This document shows, piece after piece, positions 16,137 to 24,813 of a stretch of DNA of 64,000 nucleotides; position 1 is the stretch's first letter; each line of letters opens with the position of its first letter. The notes under the pieces were generated by a model, which worked only from the letters and a program-made list of their open reading frames with translations, searched no databases and was not told where the DNA came from. A program made the translations under genes and the position numbers. This DNA is from Micromonospora sp. M71_S20 (GTDB taxonomy: Bacteria > Actinomycetota > Actinomycetes > Mycobacteriales > Micromonosporaceae), in assembly GCF_003664255.1 (NCBI RefSeq), contig NZ_RCCV01000001.1, positions 4,340,001 to 4,404,000 of the forward strand, in the 5' to 3' direction.

Positions 16137-19100
16137 GACGCGCGCCGTTCACGGACCAGGTCGACCTGCTCGGCCAGCGTCGGCGCCGCGAACACGTCCT
16201 GCAGGGAGAGCCGGACCTGGTAGGCCTTGCGGATCCGACTGATCAGGCGGATCGCGAAGAGCGAGTCGCCGCCCAGGTCGAAGAAGTCGTCCCCGGGATC
16301 GACGCCGTCGACCTGGAGCAGGGTGGCCCAGATCTGCCCGAGTTGGTCGAGCACCTCGGACCGGCCGTCGTCGGACACCGGGCCCGCCGCGGCGGCCGGC
16401 CCCGCCGTGGTCGCCGGGCCCGCCGTCGTCGCCGGGTCCGGCGGGGCTGCCGGCTCACCGGGGGGCGTCGCGGGTGGCACCAGGTCCAGCCGTCCCGCCG
16501 TGGTCCACCGCACGGTGGCCCCGGTGTCCCGCATCCGCGCGCCCGGCGTCCCGGCGTACGGGTCGTCGACGTCACCGGCGCCGCTGACCCACAGCCGCCC
16601 CGGGGTGTTCACCGGCACGGGTCGCGCGCGGTCGTCGAGGACGTAGCAGCGGGCCACGGCCGGCAGGTCGTCCTGGCCGGCCAGCGCGTCCGGCAGCCGC
16701 GCCGGGTTCCAGCCGTCGAGCACGGCGCGCAGCTCCCGCCGGGGCATCGCGGACAGCTCGCCCACCCGCCGGTCCTGGTCGGCGACGAGCTGGTCGAGCA
16801 CGGTCAGCATCGAGTCGAGGATCCGCTGGACGGTGGCCCGGTCGAACAGGGCGAGCCGGAAGTCCAGGCTGCCCACCATCCGGTCCTCGCCGACCTGGTT
16901 CACGGCCAGCGCCAGGTCGTACTTCGCCGACGTCCACTCCGGCGGTTCCAGCCGGACCGCCTCGACCTCGCCGAGCCGGAACCGGTCCGGCACCGCCCGG
17001 CCGTACCGGACGCAGACCTGCACCAGCGCGGAGACCGCCGGGTCGCGGCGCGGCCGGAGCTCGCCCACCAGCGTGTCGAAGGGCACCCGGCGCAGCTCCA
17101 GCGCGGTCAGCACGCTGCCCCGCACGTCGTGCAGGAACTGTGCCACGGTGGCGTCCCGGTCGACCCGGACCCGCAACGGCAGCAGGTTGACCAGGCAGCC
17201 GATCAGGTCGCGGGTCGACTCGTCGTCGCGTTGCAGGCTCGGTGTGCCGATCAGCAGGTCGTCGCCCGCGCCGTACGCGCTCAGGGTGCGGGCGAACGCG
17301 GCGGTCAGCAGCGTGAACGGGCTGGTCCGCGCCACGGCGGCGGCCGCCACGAGCCGGGCGGCGAGGGCGTCGTCGACGGTGAAGCGCACCGACCCGCCCC
17401 GGTGGTCGAGGACCGGCGGCCGGGGCCGGTCCGTCGGCAGGGCGATCACCTGCGGGGCCCCGTCCAGGTAGCGCCGCCACCGGGCGAGCTGCTCGGCCAT
17501 GCCGGGCCCGGCGAGTTCGGCCTGCTGGCGGCGGGCCACGTCCGCGTACCGGCACGGCACGTCCGGCAGCCGGACGGGCTTGCCCAGCGCGTAGGAGGGG
17601 TAGAGCCGGGCCAGTTCGGCGAAGAAGATCTCCGCCGCGGTCGGGTCGGCGGCGACGTGGTGGACCACCAGCAGCAGCGCCGTCCGGCCGGCGGGCAGCA
17701 GCACGGTCGCGACCCGGATCGGCCACTCCCGGCCGAGGTCCCACCGGCGGTCCCGGAACTCCGTCACCCGTACGTCGCTGGCCCAGCCGTCCGCGCGCGC
17801 GTCGGTGAGGTCCAGGCGCGCGATGGTCAGCGGCGCCGCCGGATGGATCCGCTGGACCGGCTCCTCGTCGACCTCGACGATGGTGGTCCGCAACGCCTCG
17901 TGCCGGCGGACGATCTCGTCGACCGCCGCGTGCAGCGCGCCGGCGTCCACCGGTCCGGTCAGCTCGACCGCCGCGTCGAGGTGGTACGCCGCCCCGCTCG
18001 TGCCGGCCTGCTCGGCCAGCCAGATCGCCCGCTGCGCCACCGACAGCGGCGCCGTGACGTCGTCCACCCCGGCGTCGGCGTCCCCACTTTCGGGGGCCAC
18101 CACGCGGGGCAGCTCCAGCGTCGGGGCGGCGTCGGCGTCGTGGCGCACCGTCAGCACCGGCGCGACGTCCCGGGGCACGGTCAGCGCGTTGTCGGCGTCC
18201 GCCCCGGTGATCGCCAGCCGGATCCGATCGCCCGCCGCGAACCGGTACGCGATCGGGTGCAGCTCGATCTCCAGGCGGGAGTCGCCGGGAGCGCCGTCGA
18301 CCTGGCCGCAGCCCTCGGTGACGTACAGCGAGGTGCCGTCGGGGGCGACCGACTCCAGGTAGGCGAAGACGTCCGCCGGGCCGTCGGTGACCCGGGCCGC
18401 CAGGCGCAGCACCGGGGCGCCGACCAGCTCGACCGCCTCGGTCAGCGGGTCAGAGGTCCAGCACAACGCCCGGGTGTCGTTGTCGGTCAGGTCCGGCCGC
18501 TGGAAGGGCGAGCCGTAGCCGCTGGCCCACCGGCTGGTCTTGCCGGACGTGGTGGCGTAGTCCACCTCGTACCGCCGGGCCTGGCCGGCCCGGGGTTCCG
18601 GTCCCAGCTCGCCGGCCGGGCCGAGGTGCCACGTGCCGGTCGTCGCCGGCTCCGGCGGCCAGGACCGGGCGGTACGCCACGCGTCGGCGCCCAGCACGTG
18701 GTACCGGACGGCCGGGCCGTCCATGACCCCGGTGTCCCGGCCCCGCAGCCAGTGGTCGAACCAGCGCAGGTGCTCGTCGGCCAGGTTGTAGCCGGCGCCG
18801 CCCAGCACCCCGCCGGTGTGCGCCCAGGGGCCGATGACCACCCGGTGCGGCACGGTCAGCCGGCGGGCCCACTCGGTCGCGTCGCGCGCCCAGACGTCGT
18901 GCCAACCGCCCAGGTGGTAGACGGCGACCCCGGAGGCGTTGATCGCCTCCAGCAGCGCCGACGGGCTGCGGGTCAGGTACGCCGCCTCGCCGGTGTCGGC
19001 CAGCCGCGACTCGCGTCCGGGCAGACCGGCGAACATCGTCCGGACGTCCCGGTTCGCCACGTGCTGCTCGCGGGCGGCGGCCAGCAGGAGACCGTCCGGG

Positions 19101-19753
19101 TCGTCGTCGAGGGGCGCGACCGGGCCACGCAGGTCGAGTTCGCGCACGTCCTCACCCCAGGCGCGGGCGAAGTCGTCCCGGAACACCCCGCCGTCCCAGG
19201 CGAAGCGGTACAGGTCGAACAGCGCCATCTGCGGGAAGATCGCCACCAGGTGCGGCGGGGCGGTGCTCGCCGCCAGGTACTGCGACACCCCGAGGTAGGA
19301 GCGGCCGAACATGCCCACCCGGCCGTCGCACCAGGGCTGGGCGGCGATCCACTCGGTGACGTCGTACGTGTCGGTCGCCTCGGCCGTGCCGAACGGGCCG
19401 TCGCTGGTGCCGAACGACGCGCCGCTGCCGCGGCTGTCCACCACCACCACGACGTAGCCCCGGGCCAGCAGGCGCTGCGCGACCGGGAAGGCCCGCAGCG
19501 TCACCTCCCCGGGGGCCACCTCGGCCACGCCGAGGTCCTCGATGTCGGTGAGGTCGACGTCGGCCAGTTCGGCGCGCACCACCGCCAGGAAGTCGTCCCG
19601 CCCGGGGCGCGGCGACACCTGGTGGTAGCGGTCGTGGGCCCAGACGACGGGCGCGGGGTCACGCTGGCCGACCGGCCGGAAGACGTACGCCGCCAGCCGG
19701 GTCCCGTCGCGCGTGGCCACGTACCGGGACTGGCACGTCCAGCTGCGGCTCAT
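16133..19753 (-). CDS. CocE/NonD hydrolase fused to C-(decayed A)-PCP NRPS module
   Basis: 1,206 residues. The ATG at 19753 overlaps the stop of the CmlA-type gene (ATGA). Residues 1-~560 are a complete CocE/NonD (S15, X-Pro dipeptidyl-peptidase) hydrolase: oxyanion and nucleophile region VGMFGRSYLG with Ser152, the acid in GGWHDVWARD, GPWAHTGG with the catalytic His, and a C-terminal jelly-roll. Residues ~567-1000 are a condensation domain with HHVAADP instead of HHxxxDG. Residues ~1010-1110 are the worn remnant of an A domain: CYVLDDRARPVPV and GRLWVSGAGD are still recognisable, but ATP-binding and pocket motifs are gone. A Pro/Ala/Thr linker and a normal PCP (GGDSLFAI, Ser ~1163) follow. 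The PCP must be charged in trans; the free Asp-type A domain at 41207-42787 is the candidate. I know of no described CocE-C-PCP fusion. Confidence 0.9.
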   Translation of the reverse strand: MSRSWTCQSRYVATRDGTRLAAYVFRPVGQRDPAPVVWAHDRYHQVSPRPGRDDFLAVVRAELADVDLTDIEDLGVAEVAPGEVTLRAFPVAQRLLARGYVVVVVDSRGSGASFGTSDGPFGTAEATDTYDVTEWIAAQPWCDGRVGMFGRSYLGVSQYLAASTAPPHLVAIFPQMALFDLYRFAWDGGVFRDDFARAWGEDVRELDLRGPVAPLDDDPDGLLLAAAREQHVANRDVRTMFAGLPGRESRLADTGEAAYLTRSPSALLEAINASGVAVYHLGGWHDVWARDATEWARRLTVPHRVVIGPWAHTGGVLGGAGYNLADEHLRWFDHWLRGRDTGVMDGPAVRYHVLGADAWRTARSWPPEPATTGTWHLGPAGELGPEPRAGQARRYEVDYATTSGKTSRWASGYGSPFQRPDLTDNDTRALCWTSDPLTEAVELVGAPVLRLAARVTDGPADVFAYLESVAPDGTSLYVTEGCGQVDGAPGDSRLEIELHPIAYRFAAGDRIRLAITGADADNALTVPRDVAPVLTVRHDADAAPTLELPRVVAPESGDADAGVDDVTAPLSVAQRAIWLAEQAGTSGAAYHLDAAVELTGPVDAGALHAAVDEIVRRHEALRTTIVEVDEEPVQRIHPAAPLTIARLDLTDARADGWASDVRVTEFRDRRWDLGREWPIRVATVLLPAGRTALLLVVHHVAADPTAAEIFFAELARLYPSYALGKPVRLPDVPCRYADVARRQQAELAGPGMAEQLARWRRYLDGAPQVIALPTDRPRPPVLDHRGGSVRFTVDDALAARLVAAAAVARTSPFTLLTAAFARTLSAYGAGDDLLIGTPSLQRDDESTRDLIGCLVNLLPLRVRVDRDATVAQFLHDVRGSVLTALELRRVPFDTLVGELRPRRDPAVSALVQVCVRYGRAVPDRFRLGEVEAVRLEPPEWTSAKYDLALAVNQVGEDRMVGSLDFRLALFDRATVQRILDSMLTVLDQLVADQDRRVGELSAMPRRELRAVLDGWNPARLPDALAGQDDLPAVARCYVLDDRARPVPVNTPGRLWVSGAGDVDDPYAGTPGARMRDTGATVRWTTAGRLDLVPPATPPGEPAAPPDPATTAGPATTAGPAAAAGPVSDDGRSEVLDQLGQIWATLLQVDGVDPGDDFFDLGGDSLFAIRLISRIRKAYQVRLSLQDVFAAPTLAEQVDLVRERRAS

Positions 19754-21345
19754 GCCAGGTCGGCCCGTCCGTAGAGTTCCCGCGCCGGCACTCCGACGTC
19801 GGCGCAGCGCTGGAAGAACTCCGCCATCTGCTTGAGCTGGTACGACTCGTCGGTGTAGTTCGTCGCCATGACGAACACCAGCCACGGCTCGCGGCCCATC
19901 GCGTACACGTACGCCTGCCGGGCCCGCAGCCGCCGCACGATGCCCATCGCCTCGACGGCGTCGGAGCCGTTGAGCTTGCGGCTGCGGCTCATCTTCTGGT
20001 CGACGCGGCGGGAGAAGAGCGGACCGTACATCCAGGACAGCGGGGCGCCGTCGCACTCCATGCCGAGGAAGGCCATGTCGACGTCACCGATCATGTCGTG
20101 GATGTGGCCGAACAGCGCCGGGTCCACGCAACGGTTGTCCGCGCCGAAGTAGAGGTTCTTCCCGCCGGTACGCACCGAGTAGGTCACCTTCGCGGCGATG
20201 TCGAGGTCGCAGTGCTCGCCGACGAAGGGGCAGACCACGATCTGGCCGTCGGGCAGCTCGATGGTCTCGCCCGGCTCCACGTCGACCACGTTGGGGAAGC
20301 CGAGCGCCTCCAGGCACAGCCGCAACGACGGGTCCTGCAACGCCCCGGCGGCGGTCTTCGGCACGACGACCGTGCCGATACGGTGCCGCAGCTTCAGCAG
20401 GGTGGCCAGTTCGAGGTGGTCCTGGTGCCCGTGCGTGATGAGCACGTAGTCGATGACGTCGGGCAGGTCGGCGTAGGCGTACCGGTCACCGTCGCCCAGG
20501 GCGTCGGACAGGAACGGGTCGGTCATCACGGTGACCGGGCCGGACTGCACCACCACGCAGGCGTGCCCGAAGTAGCGCACCCGCAGCCCCGGGCCGTCCA
20601 GGTTGCGGTCCGGGCTCCCGCTCGGCTCGGCGGAGAACAGCCCGCTGAAGGTGGCCAGGTCGGCGTCGGAGACGTCGAACGCCTCCCGCAGCTCGCCGAA
20701 GGGCCGGGCCGTGGTCATGGTGGAGAAGAGCAGGTCGATGCGGGGATCGCGCAGCGGCATGGTGGCCTGCACGTGCCCGTTGCCGGGGAACCGCGGGGTG
20801 GTCATCGCGAAGGGCCGCTCGTCGCCGGTGGCCAGCGACAGGTCCACCGAGTGGGCGGTCTCGTCGAAGTGCCGCGAGCGGTAGAGCATCCGCTCCGCGA
20901 GCCGGATCCGGGCGTGGTCGTTGAGGTCGTAGACCAGCTCGACGTAGCCGCGCAGCGCCGGCGGGATCTCGCCGTAGCGGGGCGTCAGGTCGAACCCGTC
21001 GGCGAGCTTCTCCAGGTTGACCGTCAGCTCGTCCATGGCCGCCGACAGGTCCGGCATCGGCCCGTCGGCGAGCCGGCCAACAAGGTCGGACACCCCGTCG
21101 AGGTGGTCGTCCTCGAGGTCGACGAACATGCCGCCGCGCAGCTTCGGGTCCCGGGCCGAGCGGCGGTGCAGCGCCGGCGCGTCGAGGAACGAGCGCAGCA
21201 GCGGCACGTGCAGCTTGGCGAAGTTCATCGCCGCCGGCACCGGCGACACCAGGTTCAGCCAGGCGTAGTACCGGTGGATCAGCGGTTCCAGCGCCAGGTT
21301 GGGCCGGGCGTGGACGAGGTCGTGGCTGGCGAAAGGCGGGTTCAT
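19750..21345 (-). CDS. CmlA-type diiron beta-hydroxylase of carrier-bound amino acid
   Basis: 531 residues, the length of chloramphenicol CmlA (about 532). Residues 1-~250 are the extra N-terminal domain of that family and ~255-531 a metallo-beta-lactamase fold. The metal motif HGHQDH places His305, His307, Asp309 and His310 at the same numbers as the CmlA iron ligands; Glu377 (in FVGEHCD) and Asp403 (in FGADNR) also coincide. I did not identify the remaining C-terminal ligand by eye. In CmlA, Glu377 is the switch that makes an oxygenase of the hydrolase fold, so hydroxylation at the beta-carbon of a PCP-tethered amino acid is expected, not hydrolysis. It overlaps the genes on both sides by 4 bases. 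The likely partner is one of the operon's PCPs. Confidence 0.88.
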   Translation of the reverse strand: MNPPFASHDLVHARPNLALEPLIHRYYAWLNLVSPVPAAMNFAKLHVPLLRSFLDAPALHRRSARDPKLRGGMFVDLEDDHLDGVSDLVGRLADGPMPDLSAAMDELTVNLEKLADGFDLTPRYGEIPPALRGYVELVYDLNDHARIRLAERMLYRSRHFDETAHSVDLSLATGDERPFAMTTPRFPGNGHVQATMPLRDPRIDLLFSTMTTARPFGELREAFDVSDADLATFSGLFSAEPSGSPDRNLDGPGLRVRYFGHACVVVQSGPVTVMTDPFLSDALGDGDRYAYADLPDVIDYVLITHGHQDHLELATLLKLRHRIGTVVVPKTAAGALQDPSLRLCLEALGFPNVVDVEPGETIELPDGQIVVCPFVGEHCDLDIAAKVTYSVRTGGKNLYFGADNRCVDPALFGHIHDMIGDVDMAFLGMECDGAPLSWMYGPLFSRRVDQKMSRSRKLNGSDAVEAMGIVRRLRARQAYVYAMGREPWLVFVMATNYTDESYQLKQMAEFFQRCADVGVPARELYGRADLA

Positions 21346-22361
21346 CGCTCTCCCTCGGTCGGGTCCACCCGCAGTCGGTCACGGACGGTCCGGACGACCT
21401 GTGCGAGGTTGTGGAAGTCTTCGTCGTCGGCGGGGGTGTCCAGCACGAAGGTGCGTACCCCGGCCCGGATCATGCCCAGCAGCCGGTCGACGGCGCCGGC
21501 GTGGTCGGCGACCAGGTACGGCCCGTCCGCCTGGCCGGAGCGGAACGGCGCGAGCCGGTACGCCGGGTCGACGGTGACGGCGCCGTGCCCGGCCTCGGCC
21601 TCGGCGAAGAGCCGCTGCTTCCAGACGGAGTCGGTGTTGGCCATCGTGACCGCGGTGATCTTCGCGCCGTCCGGGTCCTCCGGGAAACGGGCCTCGGCGG
21701 CCCGCTCGGTCTCCTCCGCCGTCGCCCGGGTCAGCAGCCCGAAGTTCAGCGCGCCCGGCGCGCCGTCGGCGTCGGGCCGGGCCGCCGTCAGCATCTGGAT
21801 GCTGGTGGCGCCCACCCGCTCGGCCACCTCCCGGGCGGCCGGGGACTGTCCCGCGACGAACAGCCTGGGCAGCAGGTGCGCGGGCAGGCCGGGCGTGAGC
21901 TGCAACCGGGACACCTGGTAGAACCGCCCGTCGAAGCTGAACGGGCGGCGGCTGCCCAGCACCCCCATCATGATCTCGACGTACTCGGCGAGGCGCGCGT
22001 ACCGGTCGTCGTGGTCCAGCCGGTCGCCGAGCGCGTCCAGGTCGCTCACGGCGGTGCCGGTGATCAGGTTGAGGTCGATCCGCCGCTGGTAGAGCAGGCC
22101 GAGCGAGGCGACCATACGGGCCGCGGTGAACGGGTGCTGGTAGACGGGGTTCACCGCCACCAGCGGGCTGAGCCTGGTGGTGCCGGCCGCCGCGGCGGTC
22201 GCCAGGATCCAGGGGTCCAGCACCGCGCCGCTGCCGGTGAAGATGAGCACCCCGTCGAGGTCGGCCGCGTCGGTGCGGCGAATGACGGACATCGCCGTGT
22301 CCGCGTACGCGGTCAGGTCCCGGACCCGGGGCACCACGGTGATGAAGCTGATGTCGGGCAC
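21342..22361 (-). CDS. LLM-class (luciferase-like) flavin-dependent monooxygenase
   Basis: 339 residues from a GTG start at 22361, preceded by GAGGGAG. It has the bacterial luciferase/SsuD TIM-barrel pattern: LDGVLIFTGSGAVLDPWILATAAAAGT, LSPLVAVNP, the RMVASLGLLYQRRIDLNLITG segment, and the FVAGQSPAAREVAERVG phosphate-binding region. Members use reduced FMN and oxygen. The gene follows the KS-ACP gene by 4 bases and overlaps the CmlA-type gene by 4. Luciferase-like domains follow KS and aminotransferase units in microginin-type lines, where they are assigned alpha-hydroxylation of the beta-amino acid; a similar role is inferred. Confidence 0.85.
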   Translation of the reverse strand: MPDISFITVVPRVRDLTAYADTAMSVIRRTDAADLDGVLIFTGSGAVLDPWILATAAAAGTTRLSPLVAVNPVYQHPFTAARMVASLGLLYQRRIDLNLITGTAVSDLDALGDRLDHDDRYARLAEYVEIMMGVLGSRRPFSFDGRFYQVSRLQLTPGLPAHLLPRLFVAGQSPAAREVAERVGATSIQMLTAARPDADGAPGALNFGLLTRATAEETERAAEARFPEDPDGAKITAVTMANTDSVWKQRLFAEAEAGHGAVTVDPAYRLAPFRSGQADGPYLVADHAGAVDRLLGMIRAGVRTFVLDTPADDEDFHNLAQVVRTVRDRLRVDPTEGER

Positions 22362-22365
22362 GGCC

Positions 22366-24813
22366 TCACGCTCCCTCTTCGGTGACCGCGGCGAGCGCGG
22401 CCCGGATCTCCTGCGCCTCGCGCAGCTTGCCGTCGATCACCTCGGCGAGCGCGGCGACGGTGGGGTTCTGCAGGAATACGCCGAGTTGCAGCTCGACGTG
22501 GAAGGCCTGGGCGAGGTCCCGCAGCGTGCGGGCGGCGCTGAGCGAGTCCGCGCCGAGCATCAGCAGCGAGTCGTGCGGCCCGATCCGGTCCACCCCGAGC
22601 CGGCGGCGCCACACGGCGGCCACCGCCTCCTCCAGGACCGAACCGCCGGCCGGCTGGGCGTCGACGGCCGGGGCCGCCGGCGTCGGGCCGGTCACGGGCG
22701 CCACGGCCACCGGGTCGACCCAGTGCCGCGAGCGCTGGAACGGGTACGTCGGCAGGCCGACGCGACGCCGCGACGCGCCCTCGTGCAGGGCGGCCCAGTC
22801 CACCTCGACGCCCCGGCGCCACAGCTCGCCGAGCGCGCCGAGCAGCCCACGCAGGCTGCCGGCGTCGTCGGTCAGGGCCAGCGTCGCCGCCTCGGCCGGG
22901 CCGACGGCCAACGTCAGGTCGGCCTGGGCCGGCGCCCCGGCCGGCGCCGGCGGGTGGCTGCCGGCGCGCAGCGCGCGCCCGGCCTCCGCCACCGTCCAGC
23001 GGCCGTCGACGACGGCGGCCGTCACGGCGCCCGGGCCCTCGCCGTGGGCGGCGACCGGGGTCACGCCGCAGGCGCCCAGCAGCCGGGCGAGCGCGAGCTG
23101 CCCGGTGACGGTGGCCGCGTCGGACCCCGCCGCGCCGGCACCCGGGTCGACGCCCAGCTCACCGGCCACCCGGTCGAGCTCCGCCCGCAGCCGGGGCAGG
23201 GCGTCGCACAGCGCGGCCAGGTCGGGGCAGGTGGCGCCGAACGCGTACGCCACGGTGGCGGCCTCCGGCGACGCCTCGCCCGCGCCGACGGCGGACAGCG
23301 CGCGGGCCGCCTCGTCGGCGTCGGCGGCCACCACGAAGGCCCGGTGCCGGAACGCGCGACGGCCGACCTGACTGGTGTAGGCGATGTCAGCGAGGGCCTG
23401 CTCCCGGTGGCGCCCGAGGTGCTCGGCGAGCCGGCCGGCGGCGGCGGCCAGCGCCTCGCCGCCGGCCGCGGAGACGGCGAGCAGCACGGCCGGCGGGTTC
23501 GGTCCCGGCGGCGCGGGCGGCGGCGCCTGTTCGAGGATGACGTGCGCGTTGGTGCCGCCGACCCCGAACGAGCTGACCGCCGCCCGGCGCGGCCCGGTGG
23601 CCTCGGGCCAGTCCCGCAGCATGTCGTTGACGCGGAACGGCCCCCGGTCGAGCGAGGTCTGCGGGTTGGGCTTGCGGTAGTGGATCGACGGCGGCAGCTC
23701 GCCGTGGTGGATGGCGAGGACCGCCTTGATCAGCGAGGTCACGCCGGAGGCGGTGTCGAGGTTGCCGACGTTCGGCTTGACCGAGCCGATCGCCCACCCG
23801 GCGCCCGGGCCGCCGGCGGCGCCGTACGCCTCCTCCAGGGCGGACACCTCGATCGAGTCGCCCATCAGGGTGCCGCTGCCGTTGGCCTCGACGTACTGGA
23901 TGGAGCCTGCCTCGACGTCGGCGACCCGCAGCGCCCGGCGGATCACCCGCACCTGCCCCGACCGGCCGGGTGCCACGAAGCTGACCTTGCCGGCGCCGTC
24001 GTTGTTCACCGCCGAGCCCTTGACCAGGGCGTAGATCCGGTCGCCGGCGTCCTCGGCGTCCTCGCGGCGACGCAGCACCACCACGCCGGCGCCGTCGCCC
24101 AGGTGGTAGCCGGCGGCCTCGGCGTCGAAGGCCCGGCAGCGGCCGTCGGGCGAGTTGATGCCGTCGGCCTCGTGCCGGTAGCCGCGGGGCACCGGGTTCT
24201 TGACGCTGACCGCGCCCACGATCGCCATGTCGCACTGGTAGTCGAGCAGGCTGCTGATCGCGTGGTGCAGCCCGACCAGGGCCGAGGAGCAGTTGGTCTG
24301 CACCGTCATGCTGGGCCCGGTCAGGTCGAGCTTGTACGAGATGCGGGTGGCCAGGTTGTCCTTGTCGCTGGCGACGGCCATGCCGAGGCGGCCGGCGGAG
24401 TCGACCAGCTCCTGCTGGGGCAGCAGGTGGTAGAGCAGGTACTGGTTCAGGCCGCACCCGGCGTACACGGCGATGTCGCCGGGGAAGCGGCGGCTGTCGT
24501 AGCCGGCGTCCTCCAACGCCTCCCAGGCGCACTCCAGCAGGATCCGGTGCTGCGGGTCGATCAGCGTCGCGTCCGTCGGCGAGTAGCCGAAGAACTGCGC
24601 GTCGAACCGGTCGGCGCCCTCGATGCCGGACCACACCGGCACGTACGCCGGGTCGGTGCGTTCCTCGGCCGGGACGGCGTCCAGCTCGGCGGCGGTCAGC
24701 TCGCGGCCGGCGTCGACGCCGCCGCGGAGCAGCTCCCAGAACTCGGCGACGTTCGCCGCGCCCGGAAACCGTCCGCTCATCCCCACGACGGCGATGTCCA
24801 TCTCGCTGCTCAT
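22366..24813 (-). CDS. PKS module: KS with Cys-Asn-Asn site, decayed AT, ACP
   Basis: 815 residues; the ATG at 24813 overlaps the upstream stop. KS at ~5-430 keeps the nucleophile Cys175 (QTNCSSALVG), but both catalytic histidines are replaced: Asn311 where VEAHGTGT is usual, and Asn351 where GHLxxAAG is usual. The nucleotides read AAC at both. Residues ~440-660 hold the KS-AT linker and a shortened AT-like remnant: the GHSxGE nucleophile region reads AHGEGP, and the FPGQGSQ motif is missing. The post-AT linker (VEVDWAALHE, LPTYPFQRSRHW) is intact. ACP at ~700-790 has GADSLSAART with its serine. Decarboxylative elongation is unlikely without the histidines. It may act as an acyl-transfer platform or as a docking and carrier unit, or be loaded by a trans AT from elsewhere. 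Confidence 0.9.
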   Translation of the reverse strand: MSSEMDIAVVGMSGRFPGAANVAEFWELLRGGVDAGRELTAAELDAVPAEERTDPAYVPVWSGIEGADRFDAQFFGYSPTDATLIDPQHRILLECAWEALEDAGYDSRRFPGDIAVYAGCGLNQYLLYHLLPQQELVDSAGRLGMAVASDKDNLATRISYKLDLTGPSMTVQTNCSSALVGLHHAISSLLDYQCDMAIVGAVSVKNPVPRGYRHEADGINSPDGRCRAFDAEAAGYHLGDGAGVVVLRRREDAEDAGDRIYALVKGSAVNNDGAGKVSFVAPGRSGQVRVIRRALRVADVEAGSIQYVEANGSGTLMGDSIEVSALEEAYGAAGGPGAGWAIGSVKPNVGNLDTASGVTSLIKAVLAIHHGELPPSIHYRKPNPQTSLDRGPFRVNDMLRDWPEATGPRRAAVSSFGVGGTNAHVILEQAPPPAPPGPNPPAVLLAVSAAGGEALAAAAGRLAEHLGRHREQALADIAYTSQVGRRAFRHRAFVVAADADEAARALSAVGAGEASPEAATVAYAFGATCPDLAALCDALPRLRAELDRVAGELGVDPGAGAAGSDAATVTGQLALARLLGACGVTPVAAHGEGPGAVTAAVVDGRWTVAEAGRALRAGSHPPAPAGAPAQADLTLAVGPAEAATLALTDDAGSLRGLLGALGELWRRGVEVDWAALHEGASRRRVGLPTYPFQRSRHWVDPVAVAPVTGPTPAAPAVDAQPAGGSVLEEAVAAVWRRRLGVDRIGPHDSLLMLGADSLSAARTLRDLAQAFHVELQLGVFLQNPTVAALAEVIDGKLREAQEIRAALAAVTEEGA

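Noticed and set aside
19750..21345. Beta-lactamase or resistance hydrolase
   Set aside because: Length, N-terminal domain and the Glu at the sixth metal position fit CmlA-type oxygenases rather than beta-lactamases or lactonases.
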